Assembly: GCA_022793815.1 (NCBI GenBank)
Contig: JAAWDP010000013.1
Location: 1-64,000 of the forward strand
From: Clostridia bacterium
GTDB lineage: Bacteria > Bacillota > Clostridia > Christensenellales > Pumilibacteraceae
Direction of reading: 5' to 3'
Length of the DNA: 64,000 nucleotides
Position numbers and translations under genes: made by a program. The notes beneath the pieces were generated by a model. That model ran no database searches, had not been told where the DNA came from, and saw nothing but the letters and a program-made list of their open reading frames with translations. Shown here piece by piece: positions 25,940-34,687 of this stretch (position 1 is the first letter of the stretch; each line of letters starts with the position of its first letter).

Positions 25940-26586
25940 GCGAAAACGTCAAAGCACTGTTTGCTTCCGTGGAAGACTTGTGCGCGAAATACGGACGCAG
26001 ACGCGGAGAAATAAAAATCCTTGCGGCTACCAAAACAGTGGATTGCGAACGAATGAATGTTCTGCCGTCGCTGGGAATAACCGATGTGGGCGAAAACCGC
26101 GTGCAGGAGTTCCGCGAAAAATACGGCAAGGTCGCAAACGTAAACTGGCATATCATCGGCGCATTGCAGACTAACAAAGCTAAGTATGTGGTTGGCAAAA
26201 CGGCAATGATACACTCGCTCGACAGACCGTCGCTTGCCGACGAGATTGACCGTTTATCGGAAAAATGTTCGGTTATCAGCGACGTGCTTATAGAAGTCAA
26301 CATGGGCGGTGAACAGTCGAAGAGCGGAGTAAGCGCGGACGGATTGGACGCCCTTTACGACTATGCAGCGGAAAAAAAGAATCTTCGCATTCGCGGACTT
26401 ATGTCGGTGCTTCCGATAGGCGCCGACGAGAGGCTTTACGAAAGACTTTATAAACTTTACGAAAAAAAGAAGGGCGGCGTATTCGATACGCTGTCGGCAG
26501 GCATGAGCGGCGACTATCCGATTGCCATAAAGCACGGAGCAAACCTCATACGCCCCGGAAGCGTGATTTTCGGAAAGCGGAATTAA
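25933..26586 (+). CDS. yggS: YggS/PLPBP family pyridoxal phosphate homeostasis protein
   Basis: This 217-residue single TIM-barrel PLP-binding protein has no known enzyme activity. The family maintains pyridoxal phosphate and amino-acid/keto-acid balance. The PLP lysine is in ILAATKTVD. NWHIIGALQTNK, EVNMGGEQSKSGV and the phosphate-binding SAGMSGDYPIAI and GSVIFG segments are in the usual order. ATG 25933 follows GCGGAGG and overlaps the preceding stop. It lies directly before sepF, the arrangement common in Gram-positive bacteria near the division genes, although here the dcw cluster is 20 kb away. Confidence 0.92.
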   Translation: MLSENVKALFASVEDLCAKYGRRRGEIKILAATKTVDCERMNVLPSLGITDVGENRVQEFREKYGKVANVNWHIIGALQTNKAKYVVGKTAMIHSLDRPSLADEIDRLSEKCSVISDVLIEVNMGGEQSKSGVSADGLDALYDYAAEKKNLRIRGLMSVLPIGADERLYERLYKLYEKKKGGVFDTLSAGMSGDYPIAIKHGANLIRPGSVIFGKRN

Positions 26587-26614
26587 ATCGAAATTATAAG
26601 GAACAGGTGATAAA

Positions 26615-27079
26615 ATGGGACAGTACGACGATTGGCTCAGAAAAGGAAGAAACTTCCGAGAGGGTGAAGAACCCGAATATTTCGAAGACGCGCACGATAA
26701 CGAGGGCAGATACCTCAAACCCGAGGAGCGCATGTCGCAGCCGCGCTATTCTTCGCGCCCGGACGGCAAAACTTTTTCTTCGCAAGCCGCGCCGCTTCCC
26801 GACACAAAGCAATATATTGCGCCGCGGTTTTATCAGAATGTAGTGGTGTACGAACCCCGCACGCCCGAGGACGTTCAAATTCTTATCGACTATCTGCGCC
26901 GCCGCGAACCCGCGATTATAAATCTCGACAATCTCGAAGACGAAGTTGTCGCACAGCGCATTCTCGATTATCTCAGCGGCGCGGAGTACGCGCTCGGAGG
27001 CAGCGTGCACCCGATAGCGGGAAACATATTCTTACTGACGCCGGAAGGAGTGGAAATAACCGTACCGTATGACCTTTAA
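26615..27079 (+). CDS. sepF: Cell division protein SepF
   Basis: SepF binds and bundles FtsZ filaments and anchors them to the membrane at mid-cell. The 154-residue protein has a variable charged N-terminal part (about 1-70) and a compact C-terminal domain with the family signatures VYEPRTPEDVQ, AIINLDNLED, RILDYLSGAEYALGG and NIFLLTPEGVEI. The N-terminal start (MGQYDDWLRKG) is amphipathic only in part, and a membrane helix is not obvious. ATG 26615 follows AAGGAACAGG. The end overlaps lspA by 11 nt. Confidence 0.93.
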   Translation: MGQYDDWLRKGRNFREGEEPEYFEDAHDNEGRYLKPEERMSQPRYSSRPDGKTFSSQAAPLPDTKQYIAPRFYQNVVVYEPRTPEDVQILIDYLRRREPAIINLDNLEDEVVAQRILDYLSGAEYALGGSVHPIAGNIFLLTPEGVEITVPYDL

Positions 27080-27782
27080 GGAAAAAGCAAAAAAATTCTT
27101 CTCGAAAACATGGGAATATATAAAAGTCGCAAAAGTCGAACTTATCGTGCTTGCGGCTCTGCTTGCGGCAGACCTTATCACGAAAGCGGTAATAGCCGCG
27201 ACAATGCATGTCGGACAGAGTATAACGCTCATACCCAAGTTCCTTTCTTTTACGTATACGCACAATAAAAACGCGGCGTTCGGTTCGGCTTTCGGATTGG
27301 ATAAAATTCTCGGCGAAGTAGGAGTGAGAGTCGTGCTTTTGATTATCACCGCTCTTGCCGTGGCGTTTTTCTCCGTCTTTCTCTATCGAATTCGAGGCAA
27401 GCACATTACGGGCAGAATCGGGCTTGCTCTGCTTATATCGGGAGCGCTCGGCAATTTCGTCGACAGACTTATTTTCGGCTATGTCCGAGACTTCGTGGAA
27501 ATAATTTTCTTCGGACTCGATTTGCCGCTAATCGGAGAGAGTTTTGCGATATTCAACATCGCGGATATCGGCGTCACCGTAGGCGTGATTCTGTTTTTGG
27601 TTTATATTTTGTTCTTTTCGGATTGGGGCAAGGAGAAAAAGTCCGAAGAAAAATCCGAGTATGTACTGCTTGAAGAAGAAAATGCCGCCGAGGAAGCGAA
27701 AGAGCAAACTTCGGACAGCGGAAGCGAAACGGTCGGCAGCACGGTGCAAGCCGACGCATCCGCAGGGACGGAGGGCGAGTGA
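27069..27782 (+). CDS. lspA: Lipoprotein signal peptidase with acidic C-terminal tail
   Basis: LspA cleaves the signal peptide from prolipoproteins after lipidation. It has four membrane helices, with the catalytic aspartates Asp132 (GNFVDRL) and Asp166 (FNIADIGVT) in their usual motifs, and NKNAAFG near residue 67. The family is usually about 150-170 residues, but this protein has 237. The extra 50 residues after the last helix form a cytoplasmic tail rich in Glu, Ser and Ala with no hydrophobic segment. The start ATG 27069 lies within the sepF end. At least one client lipoprotein (371-841) is in the window. Confidence 0.93.
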   Translation: MTFKEKAKKFFSKTWEYIKVAKVELIVLAALLAADLITKAVIAATMHVGQSITLIPKFLSFTYTHNKNAAFGSAFGLDKILGEVGVRVVLLIITALAVAFFSVFLYRIRGKHITGRIGLALLISGALGNFVDRLIFGYVRDFVEIIFFGLDLPLIGESFAIFNIADIGVTVGVILFLVYILFFSDWGKEKKSEEKSEYVLLEEENAAEEAKEQTSDSGSETVGSTVQADASAGTEGE

Positions 27783-28751
27783 GTGACGCAGGCAAATAAC
27801 ACCATGTCAATCGCCGAAGAAAGGATGCGCTTTACCGTGGAAAACGGCGAGAGCGTCCGTTTGGACGTGTATCTTGCCGCGGAAACCGAGTACTCGCGTT
27901 CTTATATCAAAAAGCTGACGGAGGACGGGCAGGTGCTTGTAAACGGCTCCGAATGCAAGTGCAGCCGAATACTCAAAGAAAACGACGTCGTGGAAATGAA
28001 TATTGTCGAGCGGAGCGGACCGTCGGTAATAGCGAAGAACATACCGCTCGATATCATATACGAAGACGACGACATAGTGGTGGTGAATAAGCAGGCGGGA
28101 CTGACGGTTCATCCGGGAGCAGGCAACAGTGAGGACACTCTCGTGGGCGCGCTTGTGTGGCGCGGAACCGCGCTTTCCGACGTCAACGGTTCGTGCAGAC
28201 CCGGAATAGTTCACAGGCTGGACAAGGATACCACGGGCGTTATGGTTGTTGCGAAGAACAACAAAGCCCACGCCGCGCTTGCCTCGCAATTCGAAAAGCG
28301 GAGTGCCGTTAAACTGTATGTCGCTTTGCTCGAAGGCAACCTGAAAGACGATACGGGTATGATTACGACGTTCATAGGGCGGAGCGAGAAGGACCGCCGT
28401 ATAATGGCTGTTACGCGTGAGGGGCGTGTGGCTGTCACTCGGTACAAAGTGTTGCGTCGGTTCGAGAGAAACTGTTTGACGGAGTTCAATCTGCACACGG
28501 GGCGTACTCACCAAATCCGCGTTCACGCCAAATTTTTAGGACATCCCGTAGTCGGCGACAAAACATACGGTTCCGATTCGAAAAGATTTTCTTCCTTGCC
28601 GGGTCAGTTGCTGCATTCGAAAAGTTTGACGATAACTCATCCGACGAGCGGGGAAAGGATGACTTTTACCGCGCCTGTTCCCGAAATCTTTGCCAAGACG
28701 TTGGAAACCGTGGAGAAAGAGAGCGGAGGTAAAAATGCGTTTCAAGTCTAA
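27783..28751 (+). CDS. rluD: Large-subunit rRNA pseudouridine synthase, RluD family
   Basis: This enzyme isomerises uridines to pseudouridine in 23S rRNA. The 322 residues have an N-terminal S4 RNA-binding domain (about 25-75) and the catalytic domain with the HRLDKDTTG motif (Asp147), followed by VAVTRYKVL, TGRTHQIRVH and HPVVGDKTYG. GTG 27783 follows GGAGGG by about 10 nt and the lspA stop directly. ATG 27804 is a possible alternative without a clear binding site. Its end overlaps pyrR by 17 nt. lspA-rluD-pyrR is a familiar order in Firmicutes. Confidence 0.92.
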   Translation: MTQANNTMSIAEERMRFTVENGESVRLDVYLAAETEYSRSYIKKLTEDGQVLVNGSECKCSRILKENDVVEMNIVERSGPSVIAKNIPLDIIYEDDDIVVVNKQAGLTVHPGAGNSEDTLVGALVWRGTALSDVNGSCRPGIVHRLDKDTTGVMVVAKNNKAHAALASQFEKRSAVKLYVALLEGNLKDDTGMITTFIGRSEKDRRIMAVTREGRVAVTRYKVLRRFERNCLTEFNLHTGRTHQIRVHAKFLGHPVVGDKTYGSDSKRFSSLPGQLLHSKSLTITHPTSGERMTFTAPVPEIFAKTLETVEKESGGKNAFQV

Positions 28752-29250
28752 TCTTATGGACGATAAGCAGCTGAGAAGAACGGTAATCAGAATTGCTTAC
28801 GAAATAACGGAAGGCAACCGCGGAGCGGACAGGCTTATTGCGGTAGGGCTCGGCAAGCGCGGTTTTCCGCTTGCCTGCGAAATTGCCAAGGTTATAGAAA
28901 CGGTCGAAAGCATCAAAGTTCCCGTCATAGCAATGGACGACAACCCCGTCGAGCGCATGGAAATAAAAGAGTCCGACGCGCCGCTTTCAAACGGCAAATG
29001 CGTTGTGATAATAGACGACGTGCTCTATACGGGACGTACCGTGCGCGCGGCTATGGAAGCCGTCGTAAAAGCGCTGAAACCCGACACCGTTCGGCTTGCC
29101 GTGCTTGTGGACAGAGGCGGCAGAGAGTTGCCGCTCGGAGCGGACTATGTCGGATTGAAAATACCCCTTGCCAAAAACGAACTGATTAGCGTGTCTTTGA
29201 AATCGGTGGACGGAGAAGACCGAATCGATTTATATACAACGGACGATTGA
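28735..29250 (+). CDS. pyrR: PyrR pyrimidine regulator / uracil phosphoribosyltransferase
   Basis: PyrR binds UMP and leader RNA to promote termination of pyr mRNAs, and many members also make UMP from uracil and PRPP. The 171-residue phosphoribosyltransferase fold shows the PRPP loop VVIIDDVLYTGRTV and LVDRGGRELP near the end. ATG 28735 follows GGAGG. It heads the pyrBCFKDE genes, but only 10 nt separate it from pyrB and no gap within the operon could hold a PyrR-controlled attenuator. Any target would have to lie at the operon start (25047-25096) or elsewhere. Confidence 0.94.
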   Translation: MRFKSNLMDDKQLRRTVIRIAYEITEGNRGADRLIAVGLGKRGFPLACEIAKVIETVESIKVPVIAMDDNPVERMEIKESDAPLSNGKCVVIIDDVLYTGRTVRAAMEAVVKALKPDTVRLAVLVDRGGRELPLGADYVGLKIPLAKNELISVSLKSVDGEDRIDLYTTDD

Positions 29251-29260
29251 GGAGGCTCGA

Positions 29261-30184
29261 ATGTTAAAAAGAAAGGATTTGCTCGGACTCAAAGACGTGA
29301 GCAAAGACGAGATACTTCAAATTCTCGGCTGCGCCGTCGAAATGAAAGAGGTGCTCGGGCGCGATGTGAAAAAGACGCAGCATCTTGTCGGCAAGAACGT
29401 TGTGACTCTGTTTTACGAGAACAGCACGCGCACGCGCACTTCGTTCGAAACCGCGGCAAAAATAATGAGCGCAAACTGCACGTCGATTTCGGCGGCTGTT
29501 TCTTCGGTGCAAAAGGGCGAATCGCTGATAGACACGGGGCTGAACCTCGATGCGCTTCTGACCGACGTCATAATTCTGCGGCATAATATGTCGGGCGCGC
29601 CGCATCTTCTCGCACGCAACGTAAAGGCAAGCGTTATAAACGGCGGCGACGGAATGAACGAACATCCGACCCAAGCGCTTTTGGACATATTCACCATGCG
29701 CGAGGAGTTCGGCGACGATTTGCGCGGACTTAAAGTCGTGATTGCGGGCGACGTAAAACATTCGCGTGTCGCGCGCAGCAATATTTGGGGACTTACCAAA
29801 CTCGGAGCCGACGTCACCGTAGTTTCTCCGCGCACGCTGCTTCCGACCGAAATCGACAAAATGGGAGTGCATGTCTGCGACAAGATAGACGATGCGGTCG
29901 TCGGAGCGAATGTCGTCATGGGACTTCGTGTCCAGCTGGAGCGCCAGCAATCCAAACTGCTGCCGAGCGTTTCCGAATACATGCAGTTCTACGGCATAAC
30001 GCAGAGCCGTCTTGCGAAAGCCGATTCGAGAGCCATTCTTATGCATCCCGGACCTATTAACAGGGATGTCGAAATCAGCGGCGCGGCGGCGGACGGCGAC
30101 GGTAGCAGAATACTCAAACAAGTGACGGGCGGCATAGCCGTCCGCATGGCGGTTATGTATCTTCTTACGGGAGGCAAGGCATGA
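29261..30184 (+). CDS. pyrB: Aspartate carbamoyltransferase catalytic subunit
   Basis: PyrB joins carbamoyl phosphate and aspartate. The 307 residues carry the carbamoyl-phosphate loop STRTRTSFE (about 55-63), the HPTQALLDI segment and HPGPINRDVE near the end. The start ATG 29261 follows GAGGAGG closely. No pyrI regulatory subunit is present, as expected for the Bacillus-type trimer. The overlap with pyrC (ATGA) implies coupling. Its substrate comes from CarAB, encoded 17-20 kb upstream in a separate operon with a different leader. Confidence 0.95.
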   Translation: MLKRKDLLGLKDVSKDEILQILGCAVEMKEVLGRDVKKTQHLVGKNVVTLFYENSTRTRTSFETAAKIMSANCTSISAAVSSVQKGESLIDTGLNLDALLTDVIILRHNMSGAPHLLARNVKASVINGGDGMNEHPTQALLDIFTMREEFGDDLRGLKVVIAGDVKHSRVARSNIWGLTKLGADVTVVSPRTLLPTEIDKMGVHVCDKIDDAVVGANVVMGLRVQLERQQSKLLPSVSEYMQFYGITQSRLAKADSRAILMHPGPINRDVEISGAAADGDGSRILKQVTGGIAVRMAVMYLLTGGKA

Positions 30185-31452
30185 ATACTCTTATAAAGAA
30201 CGGTTTCGTACTGAGGGACGGAAGACTGCAAAAACTCGATGTCTATATCGAGGGCAGCGTGATAAAACGTATCGGCGCAAATCTTGCGGTCAAGGCGGAT
30301 AAGGAAGTCGACGCGCAGTCGCTTGCCGTGCTGCCGGGTTTTGTGGACATGCACTGTCATTTGCGCGAGCCCGGCTTCGAATACAAAGAGGATATAGACA
30401 GCGGAACCAGAGCCGCGCTTCAAGGCGGATTCACTTCCGTAGCATGTATGCCCAATACTTCGCCTGCGGTGGATAATACGGCAGTGCTCAAATACGTCAT
30501 AGACCGCGCCGCCGAAACGGACAACTGCAAAGTGTATCCGATTGCCGCAGTGACGAAAGGGCAGCAGGGAAAAGAAATAACCGAAATGGGAAAATTGCTC
30601 GAAGCGGGCGCCGTGGCGTTTTCCGACGACGGAAGACCGGTAGCCGATTCGAATACCATGCGGCTGGCGCTCGAATACGCCTCGGGATTCGACGCTCTTG
30701 TCATAAGCCACTGCGAAGACCTTTCGCTTGCCGCAGGCGGAGTCGTCAATGAGGGATTCAACGCCACGGTAGTGGGACTGCGCGGAATAACCCGCGCCGC
30801 CGAGGAAACCATGGTGGCAAGGGAAATAATACTTGCCGAGGCTCTCGGCTGCCGCGTTCATATCGCGCATGTCAGTACGGCGGAAAGCGTCGAACTTGTC
30901 CGCGCCGCAAAAGCGCGCGGAGTAAAAGTGACTTGCGAAACCTGTCCGCATTATTTTTCGGCGACGGACGATGAAATACTCAGTTTCAATGCCAATGCAA
31001 AAATCAATCCGCCGCTCAGACTTCAATCCGATGTAGATGCGATAATAGCGGGACTCAAAGACGGCACGATAGACGTCATAGCGACGGACCATGCGCCGCA
31101 CCACAGCGACGAAAAGAATAAGGAGTTCGACCTTGCGCCAAACGGCACTTCGGGTTTCGAAACCGCGTTTTCCGTAGGATACACTTATCTTGTCGACGCG
31201 GGGCATTTGGAACTTGCCGAGCTTGTCGATTTGATGAGCCGCAATCCCGCGCGTATTTTGAGAGTGGAAGGCGGCGAGATAGCCGAAGGCGCGGTCGCCG
31301 ATATTACGATTGCGGACCTCGATTCCGATTATGTGGTGGATAGCTCGCGTTTTGTTTCCAAAGGCAAAAACAGCGTTTTCAACGGCTGGAAACTTAAAGG
31401 CGTGATTAAAAACGTGTTTGTAAACGGTAAGGAAAAGGAGATAAGATTGTGA
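30181..31452 (+). CDS. pyrC: Dihydroorotase
   Basis: PyrC cyclises carbamoyl aspartate to dihydroorotate. The 423-residue class I zinc amidohydrolase has MHCHLREPG (His58, His60), the acidic/histidine residues in SHCEDLSLA and HIAHVSTAES and the catalytic aspartate in ATDHAPHH. Terminal strands form the composite beta-sandwich of the superfamily. It overlaps pyrB and pyrF by 4 nt each, so translation is coupled along the operon. Confidence 0.95.
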   Translation: MNTLIKNGFVLRDGRLQKLDVYIEGSVIKRIGANLAVKADKEVDAQSLAVLPGFVDMHCHLREPGFEYKEDIDSGTRAALQGGFTSVACMPNTSPAVDNTAVLKYVIDRAAETDNCKVYPIAAVTKGQQGKEITEMGKLLEAGAVAFSDDGRPVADSNTMRLALEYASGFDALVISHCEDLSLAAGGVVNEGFNATVVGLRGITRAAEETMVAREIILAEALGCRVHIAHVSTAESVELVRAAKARGVKVTCETCPHYFSATDDEILSFNANAKINPPLRLQSDVDAIIAGLKDGTIDVIATDHAPHHSDEKNKEFDLAPNGTSGFETAFSVGYTYLVDAGHLELAELVDLMSRNPARILRVEGGEIAEGAVADITIADLDSDYVVDSSRFVSKGKNSVFNGWKLKGVIKNVFVNGKEKEIRL

Positions 31453-32354
31453 TAGACAAACTTATAGAGAAAATCAAAGAAACACAAAACCCGTCGGTAG
31501 CGGGAATAGACACGAGTTTCGATTATCTGCCCGATGCAGTAAAAGCCAAGTGCGGTTCGTTGCACGACGCCGCGCAGGCGATTGTGGATTTCAATGCGGA
31601 GCTCATAGAAAATTTATATAAAATCGTGCCTGCCGTCAAAGTACAGGTCGCATTTTACGAGATGTACGGCGTCGAAGGCATTACTGCTTTCAAAAAGACC
31701 GTGGACATGGCTCGCAAGAAAGGGCTTATCGTCATGTCGGACGTAAAGCGAGGCGACATAGGCTCTACGGCGGCTTGCTATTCCAAAGCGTACATAGGTA
31801 ATGTGGAAATCGGCGGCAGAAAATTCGTCGGGTTCGACAGCGATTTCATCACGGTAAATCCTTATTTGGGCGCGGACGGAATAAAACCGTTCCTCGCCGA
31901 TTGCAAAGAGAACGACAGGGGAATCTTTGTGCTTGTCAAAACATCCAACCCGTCGTCGGGTCAGTTGCAGGACAAAATTTTCCGGGACGGCAGCACCCTT
32001 TACGAAACGGTCGGCGCACTTGTCGAAGAGTGGGGCAAGGACCTATGCGGCAAGTACGGTTACACCGACGTCGGCGCGGTAGTGGGCGCCACGCATCCTT
32101 CGCAAGCGGAAAGGCTTCGCGCCTTAATGCCGCACACGTTCTTTTTGGTGCCGGGTTACGGTGCACAGGGCGGCACGGCGGACGGCTTGAAAGTCTGTTT
32201 CGACAGTCGCGGAAGCGGAGCGATAGTCAACAGTTCGCGCGGAATAATATGTGCTTACAAGAGCGATAGATACAAGGGGATGAGCGTCGGCAAGGCTGCT
32301 GCGGCGGCGGCAGAGGATATGCGCGACGACATAACGAACGCATTGAAAAGATAA
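31449..32354 (+). CDS. pyrF: Orotidine 5'-phosphate decarboxylase (long type)
   Basis: PyrF decarboxylates OMP to UMP. The 301-residue length and the motif VMSDVKRGDIGST place it in the longer type 2 family (common in actinobacteria and many Clostridia), not the 240-residue Bacillus type. Further signatures are the FITVNPYLG strand and the phosphate site LVPGYGAQGG. GTG 31449 overlaps the pyrC stop. A ribosome binding site (AAGGAG) lies 7 nt upstream. It precedes pyrK, pyrD and pyrE. Confidence 0.94.
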   Translation: MIDKLIEKIKETQNPSVAGIDTSFDYLPDAVKAKCGSLHDAAQAIVDFNAELIENLYKIVPAVKVQVAFYEMYGVEGITAFKKTVDMARKKGLIVMSDVKRGDIGSTAACYSKAYIGNVEIGGRKFVGFDSDFITVNPYLGADGIKPFLADCKENDRGIFVLVKTSNPSSGQLQDKIFRDGSTLYETVGALVEEWGKDLCGKYGYTDVGAVVGATHPSQAERLRALMPHTFFLVPGYGAQGGTADGLKVCFDSRGSGAIVNSSRGIICAYKSDRYKGMSVGKAAAAAAEDMRDDITNALKR

Positions 32355-32369
32355 CGAGAGGAAACGATA

Positions 32370-33137
32370 ATGAAAGATTATACCGTCGAGGTGACGGAAA
32401 ACAAAAAGATAGCCGACGGACTTTACGAGTTGACGTTTGCGAGCACCGATTGCGGATTCGAAGGCTTGCATTGCGGTAAATTCCTGCACATGGAAGTTCC
32501 GGGAAAACTTTTGCGCCGTCCGTTCTGCCTTTATAAATTTTCCGAAACAAGCATTTCGGTGGCTTATGCGGTCGTAGGCGACGGGACTCGGAATATGACG
32601 TTTTTGAAGCGCGGCGACAGACTGAAAGTGACTTTGCCGCTCGGAAACGGTTGGAATCTCGAAGAGAAGCACAAAAAAATAGTATTGCTCGGCGGCGGCG
32701 TAGGATGTGCTCCGCTTGCATACGTGCCGGTTTCATATCCGAACCGAAAATATTATGCTTATCTCGGTTTTGCTGATAAATCCAAGGTTGCATTCGAGCA
32801 TGAATTCGCCCTGCGCTCGGAAAAAGTGGTTTGTACTACCGACAACGGAAGTTACGGCGTGAAAGGCTTTCCCACTCAGGCTCTCGAAAAAGATTTAAAA
32901 GAAATAAATCCCGACGCGATACTTGTTTGCGGACCGCGACCTATGCTCAAAGCGGCGGCACGGTTTTCGCTCGAACATAATATACCCGCTTATGCGTCTA
33001 CGGAAGAAAGAATGGGGTGCGGTGTGGGCGCGTGTCTTGTGTGCGCATGTGCCGTAAAACAAAAGGATTCGGGCACAGTGATGAAAAGAGCGTGTGCGGA
33101 CGGTCCCGTATTCGGTTTGGAGGAGTTGATATTGTGA
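32370..33137 (+). CDS. pyrK: Dihydroorotate dehydrogenase electron-transfer subunit
   Basis: PyrK carries electrons from dihydroorotate oxidation in PyrD to NAD+. The 255 residues form a ferredoxin-reductase-like FAD domain (RRPFCLYKF, about 47-55), an NAD domain (LLGGGVGCAPLAY) and a C-terminal [2Fe-2S] motif in GCGVGACLVCACAV with the fourth cysteine in KRACADGPVF. ATG 32370 follows GAGAGGAAA. It overlaps pyrD by 4 nt (GTGA), matching the obligate partnership of type 1B dehydrogenases. Confidence 0.94.
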   Translation: MKDYTVEVTENKKIADGLYELTFASTDCGFEGLHCGKFLHMEVPGKLLRRPFCLYKFSETSISVAYAVVGDGTRNMTFLKRGDRLKVTLPLGNGWNLEEKHKKIVLLGGGVGCAPLAYVPVSYPNRKYYAYLGFADKSKVAFEHEFALRSEKVVCTTDNGSYGVKGFPTQALEKDLKEINPDAILVCGPRPMLKAAARFSLEHNIPAYASTEERMGCGVGACLVCACAVKQKDSGTVMKRACADGPVFGLEELIL

Positions 33138-34042
33138 ATACAAAAGTCAGTATCGCAGGAGTGGAGTTTAAAAATCCGGTAATAACGGCAAGCGGAACTT
33201 TCGGATTCGGAACGGAATACGAAAAATTCTACGACATATCCGTTTTGGGCGGAATATGCACAAAAGGCGTAACGCGCGAAAAACGCAACGGCAATCCGTC
33301 GCCGCGCATAGCGGAAACGCCGTCGGGCATGCTTAACGCCGTCGGTCTTCAAAATCCGGGAGTGGATAGGTTTGTCGAAGAAGATATGCCGTTTTTGGAA
33401 AAAAAGAATCTTGTCACCATTGTAAACATAGCGGGTTCGTGCGAGGACGATTATCTTTACGTAGCCGAACGCGTCAACGAAACAAATGCTCAAATGGTGG
33501 AAATGAATATAAGCTGTCCGAATGTAAAAGCAGGCGGTATGGCTTTCGGAATTAAACCGGAAAGCGTATTCAAGATTACGCAACAGGTTCGTAAAGTTTG
33601 CAAAAAGCCGCTGATAGTCAAACTTTCTCCGAATGTGTCGGATATAACCGAAAATGCGCGCGCGGCGCAGGACGGCGGCGCGGACGCCGTTTCTCTGATA
33701 AACACGCTTACGGGAATGGCAATAGACCGTTTTGCGAGAAAACCCGTGCTCGCAAACGTAACTGGCGGGCTGAGCGGTCCGTGCGTAAAGCCCATTGCCC
33801 TCAGAATGGTGAGCCAAGTCTATAACAGCATTGAAATTCCCATAATAGGTTTGGGAGGAATAATGACCGCCGCCGATGTTTTGGAGTTTATGATAGCGGG
33901 CGCAACCGCCGTACAAGTCGGGTCTGCCAATATTTTCGACCCCATGGCGGCTTTTAACATAGTGAATGAGTTGACAAAAGAAATGGAATGTTGTAAAATA
34001 AGCGACGTGAACGAAATTATAGGTTCGCTTATATTACCGTGA
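33134..34042 (+). CDS. pyrD: Dihydroorotate dehydrogenase, type 1B catalytic subunit
   Basis: PyrD oxidises dihydroorotate to orotate with FMN. The 302 residues include TASGTFGFG near the start, the substrate and base segment MNISCPNVK, where cysteine is the catalytic base of class 1 enzymes, and the phosphate sites GLGGIMTAADVLEF and GATAVQVGS. The start is GTG 33134, overlapping the pyrK stop. GGAGG lies 9-13 nt upstream. Upstream in-frame codons lie inside pyrK. The partner PyrK makes this the NAD-linked 1B form. Confidence 0.95.
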   Translation: MNTKVSIAGVEFKNPVITASGTFGFGTEYEKFYDISVLGGICTKGVTREKRNGNPSPRIAETPSGMLNAVGLQNPGVDRFVEEDMPFLEKKNLVTIVNIAGSCEDDYLYVAERVNETNAQMVEMNISCPNVKAGGMAFGIKPESVFKITQQVRKVCKKPLIVKLSPNVSDITENARAAQDGGADAVSLINTLTGMAIDRFARKPVLANVTGGLSGPCVKPIALRMVSQVYNSIEIPIIGLGGIMTAADVLEFMIAGATAVQVGSANIFDPMAAFNIVNELTKEMECCKISDVNEIIGSLILP

Positions 34043-34053
34043 GGAAAAACAGA

Positions 34054-34635
34054 ATGGCTTTGAACGACGCACAGATTTTACAGGCTTTCAAAAGAACGGA
34101 AGGCATATTGCACGGACATTTTCTGCTTACCAGCGGACGGCACAGCGATACGTACATGCAGTGCGCAAAACTTTTCGCGGACCCGAAAGAAAGCGAAATG
34201 CTTTGCAGAGAACTTGCCGAAAGGCTGAAAGAGTTTAACGCGGACATTATCGTTTCTCCTGCCGTAGGCGGCATAATAATGGGTTACGAAGTTGCCCGTC
34301 AGTTGGGTGTCAAAAATCTCTTTGCCGAGCGCGTCGACGGAAAAATGACTCTCCGCAGAGGATTCGCTTTGGAAAAGGGTATGCGCGTCATAGTCGTGGA
34401 AGACGTTGTGACTACGGGCGGTTCGGTAAAAGAAGTCGTAGAGCTTGCATCGAATGCGGGGTGCGACGTCGTCGCGGTCGCAAGTATAGTCGACAGAAGC
34501 AACGGCAAAGTCGAGTTCGGCGTTCCGTACAGAGCGCTTCTGTCTATGGAAGTCAAAAGCTACGAAGCGGGCGAATGCCCTTTGTGTAAAGACGGCAGCG
34601 TGCCTTACAAACCCGGCAGCCGCGGTTTGAAATAA
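34054..34635 (+). CDS. pyrE: Orotate phosphoribosyltransferase
   Basis: PyrE attaches ribose 5-phosphate from PRPP to orotate, giving OMP for PyrF. The 193-residue protein has the PRPP loop VIVVEDVVTTGGS and a short C-terminal extension with a CPLC motif (residues about 176-179), ending in PGSRGLK, seen in a subset of Gram-positive PyrE. I choose ATG 34054, preceded by GAGG, over GTG 34039, which overlaps pyrD. It is the last gene of the pyr run, so UMP synthesis from carbamoyl phosphate is complete here. Confidence 0.94.
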   Translation: MALNDAQILQAFKRTEGILHGHFLLTSGRHSDTYMQCAKLFADPKESEMLCRELAERLKEFNADIIVSPAVGGIIMGYEVARQLGVKNLFAERVDGKMTLRRGFALEKGMRVIVVEDVVTTGGSVKEVVELASNAGCDVVAVASIVDRSNGKVEFGVPYRALLSMEVKSYEAGECPLCKDGSVPYKPGSRGLK

Positions 34636-34639
34636 GTTG

Positions 34640-34667
34640 TTTAAAGTTTGTAAATCGGCAATATAAT
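34640..34667 (+). promoter_or_regulatory. Possible promoter of the small membrane protein pair
   Basis: TATAAT at 34662-34667 is preceded by TTTAAA (34640-34645, 16-bp spacer) or TTGTTT (34637-34642, 19 bp). The -35 is weak. CGGAGG follows at 34674-34679. Confidence 0.45.
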
Positions 34668-34687
34668 TGTATCGGAGGTATTTTTAA

